DNA of 64,000 nt from Platerodrilus igneus (lineage: Eukaryota > Arthropoda > Insecta > Coleoptera > Lycidae), in NCBI GenBank assembly GCA_036346225.1, contig JARFIW010000999.1:7237001-7301000 (forward strand), in the 5' to 3' direction. The notes beneath the pieces were generated by a model. That model was given only the letters and a program-made list of their open reading frames with translations, was not told the origin of the DNA and ran no database searches. The position numbers were made by a program, and so were the translations under genes. Shown here piece by piece: positions 35,872 through 49,305 of this stretch (position 1 is its first letter; the number at the start of each line of letters is the position of its first letter).

Positions 35872-37645
35872 CTAATTAAGTTTCTTACTATGCGAAAACA
35901 CCAAGGAATCTAAATCAACTACAGGAGCATAATAAGGCTTCAAATGTTTTATATTATGGGTGCCCTTAAGAATTCCTCGAGTGTCAACTAATTCGTAAGA
36001 ATTTGCACCCACTATTTTATTGATCATATATGGCCCTTCATATACAAGGAAGAATTTGGCAATGCTCGACTCAAGAGCTGACGATAGTGCATGGGTGCGT
36101 ATTAGTACCTTTTCCCCAATTTTAAATGCTGTAGGGTCGTTTGTTTCCTCTAACTTATGCTTCCGTTTTAACGCTTTAGTTAAAATTCGGTTTTGCGCTA
36201 CATATAACACCTGCTGTGGTGATAATTCATCTCCGATAGGTTTTGGATATTCAACCACCTGATGAATACCACTACTTGCCCTTTTCCCAAATTGCAATAA
36301 TAGGGGCGGAAATCCAGTCACACTATGAACCGCACGATTTACTTGGTTTTCCACCGTCTCAATGAAATAAGCCCACTTCGTGTGCTTATCAAAACAATAT
36401 GAACGTAATAACCGACCAATTTCCTTGTTGACTCGTTCTGTTTTGTTCCCCTCAGGAAAATACACCGAGGTAAACTTCATTTTGATATTCCTCTGGCCAA
36501 GTTCCTTAGCCCACAACTTGGAGCGGAATTGGGTTCCATTATCCGTTAAAATGGCTTTAGGTATTTGAACTTTATCAAAATATTCCGGTTCAAGATTGCC
36601 TTCGTTGAGGCCTTTTTTAACGCATACAACTTTACAAACCTTGTAAATGAATCTACTATCACCAAAAGATAGGCCACACCCCCCCGTGAAGTCGGTAATG
36701 GCCCCATTAAGTCCAAACAGATTAGTTCTCCTGGATACTGAGAGGTTACTGTGTTAACCGTACCTACAGTACGTTTACACACCTTTGCCCTTTGGCATAT
36801 TTCACATGTGCGAATAACCTGACGGATATTGTGATACATTTTGGGCCACCAGAAATTATCTTTCATTTGGGCATATACTTTTTTGTAACCAAAATGTCCA
36901 CCTTCGACATGTTGCTGCAGAATTAAATCAATTATCTGAGTCCGCTGTACACAGAGTTTCCACCGGGTGACTCAGCATTACCTTGCCTGAATAAAATGCC
37001 CTTATATTGTTGAAACCATCCTCCTCGTTCTTGAACCTTGCTCGCCTCATTCTGTAATAATGCTAATTTGTCGGCTATCCACTTTTCTTCAATTTGATCC
37101 TTCTGTATAGTTCTAAAATTCTTTTTGAGCTCTTTATATTTTACTGCCAGATGTTGACAATATACCTCCAATGTAATACCATTACAATGGGGAACATTTG
37201 CTCTTTTGTTATATCCAATACAACACGATAACGTGTCAGGCATTACGTTCTTTTTTCCTTGACAATAAATAATTTTAAAATTAAATTCCTGGGCATATAA
37301 GGCCCACCGTGCCAACCTACCAGTTGTTAACTTCATAGTTAACAAGAATGTCAAAGCCTTATGATCAGTGATGATAGTCAGGCGTTGACCTAACACAAAA
37401 GTTCGCCACTGTTTCAGTGCGAAAATAAAGGCTAACGCTTCTTTTTCAGCAATTTTGTAGTTTAATTCCGCCCCATGTAACACACGACTGGTAAATGCAA
37501 CAATCTGCTTGCCATCACTTCCCATCTGAAACAAAATTGCTGCAATGGCTCGTCCAGAGCTATCGGACTGCACAAAAAACTCTTTATTGAAATCCGGATG
37601 TGCGATAAACGTTAGTTTCAAGAACAACTCCTTTACTTGCTTAAA
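35872..37645 (-). pseudogene. Nested element RNase H and integrase
   Basis: Open segments 37627-36932, 36866-36546 and 36516-35872 in three frames. RNase H has FVQSDSSGRAIAA and the later TDHKAL block. The integrase HHCC region ends with CEICQRAK near 36,800. The first catalytic aspartate is in CLDLMGPLP near 36,715, the second in the frameshifted DNGTQF near 36,540, and the glutamate in KTERVNKEIG near 36,430. The C-terminus at 35,872 reaches the usual HxVNIKHLKPY-like end. Confidence 0.88.
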
Positions 37646-37652
37646 AGCCTCG

Positions 37653-40080
37653 TCAGAAACTCATTCCACTCCCAACGAACATTTTTTCAATAACTCTAGC
37701 AATGGGCCCGACGTTCGCCAGCCTTTCACAAAACGACGTCAGTAGTTTACGAATCCTAAAACCGTCGCAGTTCCTTAATATTTTAGGAACTGGAAACTGT
37801 TGAATACATTTTATTCGTAATGGGTTTACACACAGTCCTTTCTTGGAAATTGTATGACCAAGAAATTCACTTTCTAACTTGTCAAAATGAGATTTTCTCA
37901 ATTTGATGGTTAACTTGCATTCTTGGAATCTTTTGAATATCGCTTCCAAATGCCGTAGATGCTCCTCTGGATTGGAGGAGAAAACTAAAATATCATCAAT
38001 ATACATTAGAATAAATTCATCAAATTCCCCCTTTAACACACTCTTCATGCACCGGATAAAACTCGCAACTGACGTTGACAGACCGAAAGGCAACACATTG
38101 AAACAGTACGTTATGCCATCGTGCAGAAACCCAGTATATTTCCTGTCCTTTTCTCTTATAGGAATTTGCCAATATGATGAGGTCATATCCAATGTAGATT
38201 GGATTTGCCCCACCTTACATTTCATTAAAAGTTCTTCCGGTAATGGTGGTGTAATATGATCACCCTCCATTTTACCATTTAAGAAGCGTGCATCTAAACA
38301 GATGCGAATCGTGCCATCTTTCTTTTTAACCGTCACTAGTGGTGATACGTATTCAGTCTTACAAGGCGAAATGATACCGTCCGCTACCATTGCCTCGATT
38401 TGTCCTTTCACTTCAGTACTGTAAGCTACCGGAATTGGGTAAGACTTTTTAAAAAAAGGTGTCTTATCCTTCATTTCAATGGTATGTTCGTATATTGAGG
38501 TAAGACCCGGTGTTTCTGAAAACACGTGGGAATAAGTTCTCAATAGCTGGTAGAGTTTATCTTTCTCTTCCAGACTAAAGGTTTCGGCAGCCTCAGCTGC
38601 TGCTTTTAATTCGGTATCGGAATATCTATGTTTCTGATATGTTTCCTTGCTCTCTATGTAATTAATCCGTAACTGATTTTCTATCACATTTAACTGACAA
38701 AAATCTAAACGTCTCTCTAATTCAGCTAACCTAACCACTTTACTGGCAAAATCTATTTCGGCTTTCACTTGGGTTAACCAATCGCTGCCTAAAATGACCT
38801 TTTGGTTTAAATGGGGTATTACCACACAAGGGATATCCACTGCCGTATTATTAAATACCACGGGCAACAATACCTGTTCCCTTATTCGAGTTAATTTTCC
38901 TCCAATAGCGACTGCTACTGATATATTAGACACAGGCAATACAGGTACTGTATCTCCTAACGTTTTAAAATATGTATCAGATATTGCTGATACTTGACTA
39001 CCCGTATCCAATAAAATTTCAACCAATTGTTCTTGTATCACCCCTTGAATGATGGGTACTACTTTATCCAACTGGAAAGGCTCTTCCTCATTTTCACTTA
39101 ACAGCTCATCTGGCTCAATAATGCATTTCTTTATTAACCTGATTTCACGAACCTGTTCCGCTCCAACTGAACGATCCTCTTCCTCTCGCTTCCAGTTCTC
39201 GCCCCTTCCGTTAACTCCTCTATCTAATTGATTACTGTCTCTATATGTCCTCTCACCCCGCCAATTCTCATTTTTATTTTGACCGTTGTCTCTATTATAT
39301 CGATTAAAACGCGAATTGTTGGCATTTTGGTTATTTAGCTCCCTAAGATTTTGGTTTATTCTAGTTCCTGATTCATAAGTCGCATCAATTTTTCTTAAAA
39401 ATTTCTCGAATTCATCGATTGAGTCAATGCCCTGCAATAACATACCCCGCTGTACCTCTTGTGAAAAATGTTTTCCCAACCATTCCACTAGCATCCTCTC
39501 CTCCACCTTTTCTGTAAGGAAGTCAGCTTCCGTAACCAATCTTAAAACATAGTCTGCCCGGCTACCTGCTTGGAACTGTCCATACTTTAACTTATAATAC
39601 AAGTCCCTTTGATGATTTACATCCCAATATCGTTCACGAAATAATTTTTCAAATGTTTGAAAATTGTTAAATAAATTTTCTCGTGCAGTAGCCCATTCTG
39701 CTGCCGACCCTACTAAACAACCCATGGTCAGACTTACCTTATCTACTTCCGGAACCCCTGCGTTCTTAAATAATTTATCAATTTTTTTTAAAAATTGCAT
39801 TGGATGCATTTTACCATCTGCTCGATATCTTATTTCTGACCCCCAAGTCACGCCATGCTGAAAGATATTTCTTATTTTGACTTTCGGGATTTGGTACTAT
39901 TACGTCCTTAGGTAGTAACTGTACATTTACTGGTTTGTTCTCTACATTTTCGCGGACTGTTTCTGCTAACTTAGAAATACTGGTTTGCATACTAATCATA
40001 TTCTTTGACAAATGTACAAGAAGTGTTTGCAATTGAGCCAAATTTAACCCTGCAGCTTCATCTGATTCCTCGGTATTCAT
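37653..40080 (-). pseudogene. Nested element gag-protease-reverse transcriptase
   Basis: Starts at the ATG at 40080 (the TTG at 40104 is less likely). A frameshift near 39,865 joins the N-terminal 90 residues to a long open frame of about 730 codons. Gag has a retrotransposon capsid-like region (WGSEIRYRADGKMHP through about residue 170) and an Arg/Asn/Gly-rich tail instead of zinc knuckles. Protease shows LLDTGSQ near 39,010. Reverse transcriptase shows LDMTSSYWQIP near 38,180 and the catalytic MYIDDILVF near 38,000. The frame is lost again near 37,670. Few substitutions but several single-base shifts are odd for so young an element. Confidence 0.88.
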
Positions 40081-40688
40081 GTTTTTTTTTTTTTTTAAAA
40101 CCACAACTCTTATTTAAGTATTTTATTTTACCTTCAATCGTACCTTACTATCAATTTTCCAAAACCTCTTTAACCTATCACACTTCTAAAATCGAATAAT
40201 AAACAAACAATAATTTGAGGTTAGGTTGCGTGTGTTATTGACCTATTTAATAAACTAATTTTAATTTCTTAAAACAGTTTTCCAGCTTTCCGTATTGTCA
40301 TCTGTTGCGTGTCAAACGACCACAAGTAACCCTATAATACAATGAACTCAACCAATTGTCATTCAAGCACAAATACCGTTCCTTAATCTTTACAACTATC
40401 TAAACATCCGGTTCATGACCCTACAAAACTTTCAAGGTTATTGTCCCCTAGCTTTAACTTCGAACTATAAATGCACGTGTATGTGCGGCACTCGTAAATT
40501 TTACACATGCACATTCTTTACAAACCTGTAGCGTTGTCGACTTTATTGGTCGATTGTAATAACTAAACCACTTTTGCATTCTTCATTTATTTAATCCATT
40601 AGACCTTTGTTTCGCATGTAAGTTGACAATTCTAGTTTTTCTAAACCATTTTAATCGCAAACCAGCCCCCGTTGGCGCCAATATGGCA

Positions 40689-41024
40689 TGATCCCCCTCG
40701 TCAGACTAAAAGTAAAGTAATTAATTTTGAACACATACAATACTTTATTTTCTGAATTTCACAATCTCGGTGTAGGTTACAACTGGAATTGGATAAAACA
40801 GTTTTATATAAACTATGCCAACTTAACATTTAATTTTCTTAAACTGTACAAACTATAGTTCGCTTTATTTCTGTGGTATCGTCTACCGCTGCTACTACCT
40901 AATTAATTCTATATGTTATTTAAAGCTTGTCGACGCTCTCCCGTTTCCTGCCTTACCAGCGAGTGTATTCGCATTCAAATCCACATCACTACCGCATAGT
41001 TCACAATAAACCAGCCGCACCACA
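40689..41024 (-). repeat. 5' LTR of the nested element
   Basis: 336 bp and nearly identical to 35357-35692. It lies 8 bases from the primer-binding site. Confidence 0.93.
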
Positions 41025-41448
41025 AGTTATTTACAAAATTACCTATTAAAATATAACTTTTGTTCATTCCCGTTTTTGAAACTTCAATGCGCAATCGGTT
41101 ATTATATCTTTTTAAGAAGGTTTGACTATAGGTTGTTGTTTTTATAGATTAAATAACATATCACCTGCGTCCTTTTTTTCTATTTAGAAGAGCCTTTCTG
41201 TATTTATCAACAAAATATGTATTTAATTGAACATTGATTTTCCTGTCATGCACCCTAAATGTTTCCTTAGTGGTTTATTAATTAACGCTTTAATATTAGC
41301 ATATTATTCTTTACCGTGACCTTTTTAACAAGGTTCCTTCCCTAAATACCGTATCGTATTAATTTAAAAATAGCTGTAACGTTTATTAACTCCCGAATTG
41401 CCTAACTAATTTAATTTTATATATCGTGTCTTGAATATTTTATTCACA

Positions 41449-42767
41449 ATGAACGTTTCACATTTAAAATCCCTCGAATTGATCTACGAGCTGGAGTGTA
41501 GGAACATTATCGCAGCGAGTAATCAGAATGATAGGCGATCTCAGCTCAGGGCTATTTTGGCTCAAGAATCCAAAGGCATTGATATCTTAAAGAAACCCGT
41601 TGGCGATTGGCCCCTCAACGTATCGGAAATTAAATTATGTTTGGATGATATATCGGGTATAATAAATAGAACGGATCCTGCTGCTACTAATATCGAGCTA
41701 GGGAGATTGACTTCGAGAATAACTCACGTCAAACAGCGTGTCGAATCATTATCTTTATATAACGACGACCAAGCGACTCAATCTAAACAAAGTTTGTTGT
41801 CCGAGGTATTATTGCTTGAAGGGATTGTTCTAGAAAGACTTAATCCTAATGCAGACGTAGATATATCGTTACCTTTTTCAAATCTTGTGCTTGCCGAACC
41901 TAAACCATTAGGAAAACCTATACCTGTATACAAATTGGGTCTCACTTTCGAAGGGTTTGATTCGAAGGTCTCTTTATCATCCTTTCTTGATCGTATCAAT
42001 GATTTTAAAATCTCTCGCGGGTGTACAGACCAGGACCTATTTGTCTCAGCTGGTGACTTGTTCTCAAACTCAGCGTTAATATGGTACAGAAACATACGAC
42101 ACCAAATTTCTACCTGGGAGGAGTTAGTTGCCTGTTTAAAACCTTCCTACCTTATGGCTATATTAACGACCTTTGGAACGAAATACGTAACCGAACCCAA
42201 GGTCCCGACGAAAATGTTGTGTCTTTTATTACCTCATTAGAAGCTTTATATAGCAGACTCGACAAAAAACCTTCCGAATCCGAAATTATCGATCAATTAC
42301 TTAGAAATTTAAACCCCTATTTCTCAGAACGTTTGGCATTACAGCCCATATCTTCGCTAGCCCACTTTAAAGACCTATGTCGTTCTCTTCAAGAAGTGAG
42401 GTCAAGAATTGACAAATATCGACCACCGCCCGAGAAATTATCTGGTCTTCTAGAACCTGATCTAGCTTGCCAAGTTCGAGCTTCCCGTAAAGTATCTACA
42501 CTTAACATTCCTTCTACCGTCACTAACAACTCACTTACCTGTTGGAACTGCAAGCGAAGTGGACATAACTACACTGTCTGCACATACCCTAGAAATATTT
42601 TTTGTTATGGCTGTGGTCGCTCAAATATCTACAAATCTAACTGCACCAACTGTAATCCTAACGTATCGGGAAACTCCCGTCGAGATATTTCAAATCAGGG
42701 TGTGAATATCTCAAGAAACCAAAATCGCCCTCAACACCAATCATCCAACGGACACAGACGCCAATAA
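41449..42767 (+). pseudogene. Outer element gag
   Basis: ATG at 41449 opens a capsid-type protein; the longer TTG start at 41431 is less likely. The frame is lost near 42,110-42,240 and continues one frame over to 42,767, so one frameshift breaks it. The second part ends with two zinc knuckles: CWNCKRSGHNYTVC near 42,540 and a diverged CYGCGRSNIYKSNC near 42,605 that lacks the usual histidine. This follows the 5' leader that was split by the nested element. Confidence 0.85.
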
Positions 42768-42959
42768 ATTCAAATTATAAAACCACTTCTAACGTTGTAC
42801 CGTCATTAAATTTATCTAATAATAATACCGCTACTATTAATGTACAAAATACCTTACCTTCATTAGAGGAACTATGCTATACTACTCCAGCTGAGTGGTC
42901 TAAGTGGTTACAAACCGTCAATTCCTTTTACCATAAAAAGACTGCTGCCGTTTCACATC

Positions 42960-45900
42960 TTGTTAAAAAACCCTTCGATAACCGTCCACACTTATCTATC
43001 TTAATTGGTTCCTTAAATGTAATTGCTTTATTGGATACAGGTTCTTCATGTTCTCTTATAAATAACGAAGGTTTACATCAATTATCTCAACAAAATATCA
43101 AAATTCAAATTATTCCCGAGAAAACTTCCATAAATTTAGCTGACGATAATCAAATACATGTAACCGGTTCCTTAAGTTAAAAATTGAGTAGAATCTCTTG
43201 AACGTGACGTTTTATTTTGATTGTCCCTGCATTAGCATATCCTTTTCTACTGGGCGTTGATTTCTGTAAACTTTTTAATTTGTCACTTTACTTCCAAAAT
43301 TTTTCATGGCAAACCTCCATTAAAACGAACTCCTGTGCATCTACAGGAATATCTAACAAAATCTCTCTTACTGACTCCCAAAATGTAACTCTTAACGCTA
43401 CAATCGACAAATTTCACAAACTTAATACCTCCGAACTTGGTTGCGTTACAACTGCAACACACGTTATCTCTACAGGTGATGCCCTTCCTTTTAAGCAACG
43501 TCAATATCCCTTATCGCCTGCCTTACAAAAGCATTTACATGCTGAAATAGACAAAATGTTAGTATCTGGTGTTATCTCTCCTTCAAATTCACCGTGGACC
43601 TCTCCCGTATTACTAGTTCGGAAGAAGAATGACGAATGGCGTGTCTGTTTTGATGGCAGAAAGTTGAATTCTGTGACTGTTCCAGACGCTTACCCTCTAC
43701 CTAGAACTGACTCGATTTTAAGTCGCCTTCGAAACGCAAAATTTATCTCATCTATCGACCTTAGACAAGCTTTTTATCAGATACCTCTCGACTTATCTTC
43801 TCGTCAAAAACTGCTTTTTGTGTCCCAGGCCGAGGTCTTTTCGAATATAATTTTTGCCATTTGGTCTCTGTAACGCCCACAAACTTTACAACGTACTATG
43901 GATCAAACGTTAGGTCCTATCTTACATCAAGAACGTGCCTTTGTGTTTTTAGATGATATCTTAGTTATCTCAAGTTCTTTCGATGAACATATCGCCACAT
44001 TAAATGAAGTTGCAGAACGTTTAAACGCAGCAGGTTTTAAGATAAACTGGGAAAAGTCTCAATTTTGTCGTTCATCCCTCACATTTCTTGGTTTTATTAT
44101 CGATGGGACTGGCTTACGAGCCGATCCTGCTAAAGTTGATGCCATTACTAAATTTAAAACACCTAAAACTGTTACCAAAATCAAACGTTTAATAGGAATG
44201 ATTAGCTATTATCGCATCTTTCTACCCAATCTTTCAACTATATCTGCACCCATTACCGCTTTAATTAAAATAAAAGAAATCCCAAACTATCGAGTGGAAT
44301 TTAGAATCCCAACAGGCTTTCGAACAAATTAAAACATTAATCACTTCAGCACCTATCTTAATCTCACCAAATTTCGATGATAAGTTTTATATACAAACCG
44401 ATGCCTCACTTACTGGGTTAGGTGCAATGTTATTCCACGTAAGCAATGGTTTAGAACATCCAATCGCATATGCGAGCCGTGCCTTAACTTCTGCCGAACA
44501 AAAATACTCTGCTACCGAACGGGAATTATTGGGCGTTATCTTTGGCATCGAGAAATTTAGAGGATATGTCGAAGGTACACACTTTACCGTAATCACTGAC
44601 TGTGCAGCTCTCACGTGGCTTAATAACTTGAAACAGCCCGCAGGTCGTTTGGCAAGATGGAACTTGCGTATATTCCAATTTACTTTTGACTTTAGGCATA
44701 GGCCTGGCAAATTAAATATCGTACCTGATGCCTTATCTCGAGATGTTGTTTCTCTAAACCTTCCAAATTTAATTCTGGATACCTGGTACCTCAATATGAT
44801 TAAAAAAGTTTCCGATAATCCTGACAAATTTCCTACCTTTCGAGTAACTAATAATAGACTGTATAAATTTGTATCCTCGTCCCCACATAAAATATCGAAT
44901 ATACCTGAATGGAAACTGGTCGTGCCCACTGCAAACCGCAGTGAGGTGCTCAAATTATGTCACGACGATCCCATTGCTGCACACCTTGGTGTTACGAAAA
45001 CTCTCGCCAAAATATCTGAATTATATTACTGGCCCACACTTAAGCAATCTGTTTGTCGCTACATTAAGAGCTGCAAAATTTGTGGTTCCCATAAGAGTTC
45101 GCAAGATGCTCGCCCTGGTTTAATGGGTAACTTTAAACGTGTATCTTATCCCTTTCAATTAATATCGCTTGACTTATTAGGACCTCTCCCCCGATCGAAA
45201 AGAGGTAATCAATATCTTTTAGTGGTTACCGATTGGTTTTCTAAATTTGTTATGGTGCAACCCTTACGTAAAGCTACCTCCGCAGCAATAATTAAATTCC
45301 TAGAACAGAATGTCTTTCTTATCTTTGCTGTCCCACAGATTATCCTTTGTGACAATGGTGCACAATTTATCTCTAAAGATTTTCAGAATTTCGTTAAAAG
45401 TTATAAAGTACAAAAAATTTGGTTTAACGCAAAATATCACCCCCAAGTAAACCCTACCGAGAGAGTAAATCGAGTGTTAATTACCGCTATCTCGTCTTAT
45501 ATTGATTCAGACCATACTACATGGGATGAACATATCTTTGAAATTGCTCAAGCTTTGCGTACATCTAAACACGAAGCAACCCAATTCACTCCGTCTTTTC
45601 TTGTTTTTGGAAGATATACCCCAATCGATGGGAGTTACTATGGTTTAGTGCCTGACGATACTAACGTAATTGAATTTGACGATAAAGTACGTTGGGACAA
45701 GGACCAACAGTCATTACCTTCTATCTTTAACGACGTTAGAAAAATTTGTTAAAAGCTTACGAAAAGAGCAAGGACCATTATAACTTACGTAAACGAAATA
45801 TTTCCTTTGCCTTGGGCGAACAAGTTTGGAAAAAGAACTATGTCTTATCGGATGCATCTAAGAAATTTTCTTCAAAATTAGCCCCTAAATTCATTCTTTG

Positions 45901-46021
45901 TAAGGTCATTCGTGTCATTAGTCCCCTTATCTACGAACTTCAGGATGCTGAAGGAAAACGCCAAGGCAGGTGGCATATTAAAGACCTTAAGCCATTCTCT
46001 GCCGACCCAAATGCTACTTAA
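42960..46021 (+). pseudogene. Outer element pol (protease, RT, RNase H, integrase)
   Basis: Protease ALLDTGSSCS lies near 43,030, and its frame stops near 43,178. Reverse transcriptase runs in 43217-43873 (IDLRQAFYQIP near 43,757), shifts near 43,835, and continues in 43898-44332 with VFLDDILVI near 43,945 as catalytic site. RNase H starts near 44,395 (QTDASLTGLGA). Integrase follows in the same frame to 45,752: CKICGSHKSS near 45,075, DLLGPLPRS near 45,170, CDNGAQF near 45,349, and NPTERVNRV near 45,450. A final shift leads to the C-terminal part at 45746-46021. At least four breaks make it inactive. Confidence 0.88.
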
Positions 46022-47640
46022 GTTTTTCACGTTCCATTCTCCTCACAATTTTCCTAATATTTTTCTGTTTTCACCATCAATTAGTATCTTTAATTACTTA
46101 TTCCTTCTCTTATGCACCTACGTTTTATACGTTTAACTCATTTACCTTAAACCCTTTGCTTCTGGTTGACTTTTCCTTGACTATACCGTTAGTTATATAT
46201 CACTTCATTCTCTACACCCCCAAATATAACTCTGTCCTTTCATTTAATCAACCCTCGAACTTTTCCTACTGCATATTGTTCGGTCTTTAGTATTTCTCTT
46301 ATATGGTTTAATTGTGTGGTAATTGTCGTAACTTTGGTTGTAATAACTCATTGAATCTTTATGATTGGTTTTAGCTGATGTTGAGTGAATGCTTTCTTCT
46401 TTGGGCTCACATAGGACACGCGCGATCTATGCCATTGAAAGAAATAGTTCATATTCGCAGTTGCAAGAACCAGGATTGCCTATTCCATGTGTTTTTCTTC
46501 TGAATTATTGCAATCGCCCACATTATACCACATAATTATTTGTTTCTCTTTCTACTAAATCAACATAACTTATAAACATTTTTTTCGTTGTTTTTTATTG
46601 AACTTTGTGGTGAGGTGCTATGGCTTCCTATTGTTATCTTATTAAATTCTCGGTTGTTTTAGTATATTGGGACAGTGTATCTGTATTTAACTGCTTATAA
46701 TTGGACATTTTTGTGTGTTTAGGGTGCTACCGATTTAAAAAACTACCTTAAAACAGTCTGTTTTTGTGTGTTTGTATCTGTAATGATACTTTTAAGTTGT
46801 CGTGTTTACCTTTGTCTGATTTTCTTATCGTAGTCAATGTACTCGTTAGGAAAATGATCGCACTAGTTCTCTTAGGAGCCTAGTGAATGTTAACATATGT
46901 TATATCTTATCTTGTCGGATTAATATCGCAGGTGGTCCTTCAGACTGCGCTGTGTTTAATAGGGACAACTCTCTACCTTCTCTCGGACGCTTGTCCAAAA
47001 ACTATACTTTTTTCTTAACCCGCTATCTCCGCTATGCCTTATTCTTCTCTCGGTGGACCTGTTCTTGTCCCGGAACACCCGTCTGCCACATAAGAATGAT
47101 GTTCCCTCATTCCGAGCTACTGACCACACTGGTTGGTTGAGTAGCGCTTTGCTATCCACCTTTCCCTCTGTCGCTTTTGCTCAATGCGAGCCCTTCCTCT
47201 ACTTTCTTCTACCTGGAGGTGCCTCTTATGCACTCCAAAAAACCAACCTCCTTCTTTTTTTACCTTTCCTATTTCTACTGCCTTTTCATTTCTGTTAGTC
47301 ACCGTGTGGTTGCGCGGGAGGTTTCCACAGACACCTGGACCATGTCTCTGCGAAACTTTCGTGGGGTCATGCGGTGCCGCTGTCAGTGCATGGGCTCTGG
47401 CAGTGAAGGTATGTATGAGTGTGTGAATGTGTGAGTGAATGAGTATATCGTATATACCGAGTGGATATCGGGTGATAGTTCACCGATATCGATCAACGCT
47501 GGGTGCAGGAATGCACCCAAAGGTCTTTGCCGGTCCCCCGTGCTGTTCTTGGGAACGGACCTGCCTCACAGGTTTCTCTTTTTAGAGGGCACGGGTCAAT
47601 CCCATTTCAACGGCTCTACTGGAACCACTCTTTTGTTGTT
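46022..47640 (+). other. 3' non-coding part of the outer LTR element
   Basis: I looked for an envelope gene and found no frame with signal peptide, cysteine-rich ectodomain and membrane anchor. Short overlapping frames at 46,880-47,730 look incidental. A GC-richer block lies at 46,930-47,600. Confidence 0.5.
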
Positions 47641-47669
47641 ATCATTGTCTTGGGTAATAACTAGGCCAA

Positions 47670-47960
47670 TATGTTTGTCTTCTTTATTATCTTCGATAAT
47701 ACCTTTAGGTTTAATATCGTTATCTTATTGATTACCTTTGGTAATAACCTTAGTTAGTATCGTTATCTTACCGATTACCGTAGTAATAATTTTGGTTTAA
47801 TTTCTCGTTATCTTACCGACTACCGTTAGGAATGACTTCGAGTTATTTCGCGTTATCTTACCGGTTATCTTTAGTAATAACCTTTGTTTAAATTTATGTC
47901 ACTTTACCTACTATCTCTTATAATCACTTTAACTGAATATCGTGTTATCTTTAACATCAA
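47670..47960 (+). repeat. Minisatellite with 43-45-bp unit, about six degenerate copies
   Basis: CGTTATCTTA starts at 47718, 47761, 47806 and 47851 (spacings 43, 45, 45), with more diverged units on either side. The unit includes TTATCTTACCG, a motif also found at the 3' end of this element's own LTRs (near 34,484 and 49,283). Confidence 0.8.
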
Positions 47961-48633
47961 TTTGAGATCTTATCTTATCTTTTTATCGTCCTAACGTGTG
48001 GTATATAGGACCAGACGTGGGAATTATCTCTCTGAAATTTAAGTGAAAAAGCTAACCCGATTTAGAAATGTAATTTGTCAGGTTAGCATATAAGGATTTA
48101 GTAGGTGGTACTTTTGGTAAATTTGTTGATTCACAACTATGTCATGGACAAGTTTTAAATGTGCATCGTTAGAAAACCAAAGTACCAGTAACAAAATTTG
48201 CTAGAGTGCAAGGTGACGCACTCTCATGAACATTTTAAATTTGGGCACTTCTTGCCAAAAAGAAGAATAGTTTGATGCAACACTCATGTGTGTTTGTGCA
48301 TAACAACTTTTATGTTAGCTTTAGTTAGATAGGTTATGATAGTTTAGGCGACTTGTCGCACCCGTGTTAGTTTAAGTAGTGTTTCATGCTCCCCGACAAA
48401 TTTGTGCTGTCGGTAATTAGTGTAGTCACAGACTATCGGGCTACCTATTCCGTTTCCTGGTACTTCGGTAGACGTGTTATTTGTCGAAAAACCAGGTGGC
48501 GCCTTATATAAACATTTTGTAGGTTTTAAGTTAGGGTTTATGTAGGGTAGTTAGGACTTAGATTTTAAGCTGTTACTGTGCTAACAGACTTTTTCTTTTT
48601 TTAAGTTTTTTTCTTTTGTGGCTTTGTCGCGAT

Positions 48634-49305
48634 TGTTACGTGCCATTGCCACTTAAACAGTGTTAGTAGTTTAGTTTTTAATGTAGGGAAGTTTTCCTGC
48701 CATAATTTTCAAATACGCGAGACGCGTGAACCTTTTTAAATAGACTAGGCGGAGCTTCCGGCACGAAATAGTAGTGAGTTTGCGCCGTGTGTTTATCTTT
48801 AGAGGGTTAGACCAATACTAGACAAGGAGTTGTGGGGGACGCGCTGAATCGTGGCCATTTTGCCTTTGATCGTGAAGTTATGTGCGCGTGATTGTCTGGT
48901 AACGTATCTATCTTAGGGTTTACCTATGTAGTTCCTTCTCTAATTATCTCTTTGTTTGTCTACCTTTACCTTCTTCCTGTCAAAACCCTACATAGGTATA
49001 AATCTACCGCCACCTAAGGACTTTCGAACTTCATGCCTGTAGATGTCCTCCTTTGCTTATTGTTGATAAAACGGAATAATTTGTTGTTAAAATGACTCTC
49101 GTTTATCTTTAATTGTTTAATTTTTATATGCAAATTATTGTGCAATATCGATGACATCATCAGTATGACGCGCCGAAATCCGTATAAGAGTCGGCGCTGC
49201 AAACTGTGATAGTGTCTCTTATACCATGCTACCGGTGTAGTAAATATCGAACTTTTAAATTTTAACTACCGTTTTTAATATCGTTATCTTACCGTCCGTG
49301 TAACA
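48634..49305 (+). repeat. 3' LTR of the outer element (672 bp)
   Basis: Same ends as the 5' LTR, with an internal 112-bp deletion after about 49,050 that removes the splice-donor-like segment, plus scattered substitutions. Confidence 0.87.

Larger units (their letters stand above)
35357..41024 (-). mobile_element. Young LTR retrotransposon nested in the outer element
   Basis: A 5.7-kb - strand element with 336-bp LTRs (35357-35692 and 40689-41024) that differ at only one base by eye. LTR ends are TG...CA. The primer-binding site reads TGGCGCCAACGGGGGC on the - strand (40663-40680). A purine tract (AAGGGGGGGTGA) lies next to the 3' LTR at about 35693-35705. Protease, reverse transcriptase, RNase H and integrase are in Ty3 order. 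The flanks GAGA and AGTT do not form a target duplication. Confidence 0.92.
33727..49305 (+). mobile_element. Old Ty3/mdg4-type LTR retrotransposon (outer element)
   Basis: A complete element with both LTRs in direct orientation and the 4-bp target duplication CTTC (33723-33726 and 49306-49309). Without the nested element (35357-41024) it is about 9.9 kb. The order LTR, leader, gag, protease, reverse transcriptase, RNase H, integrase is Ty3/mdg4-like. About 2.6 kb between the integrase end and the 3' LTR has no env-like frame and holds a 45-bp minisatellite. The LTRs differ at about ten or more positions plus a 112-bp deletion, so it is relatively old. Confidence 0.9.

Noticed and set aside
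46883..47731. Overlapping open frames that might be an env gene
   Set aside because: Several frames on both strands overlap, none has a signal peptide plus ectodomain plus anchor, and composition fits non-coding sequence.
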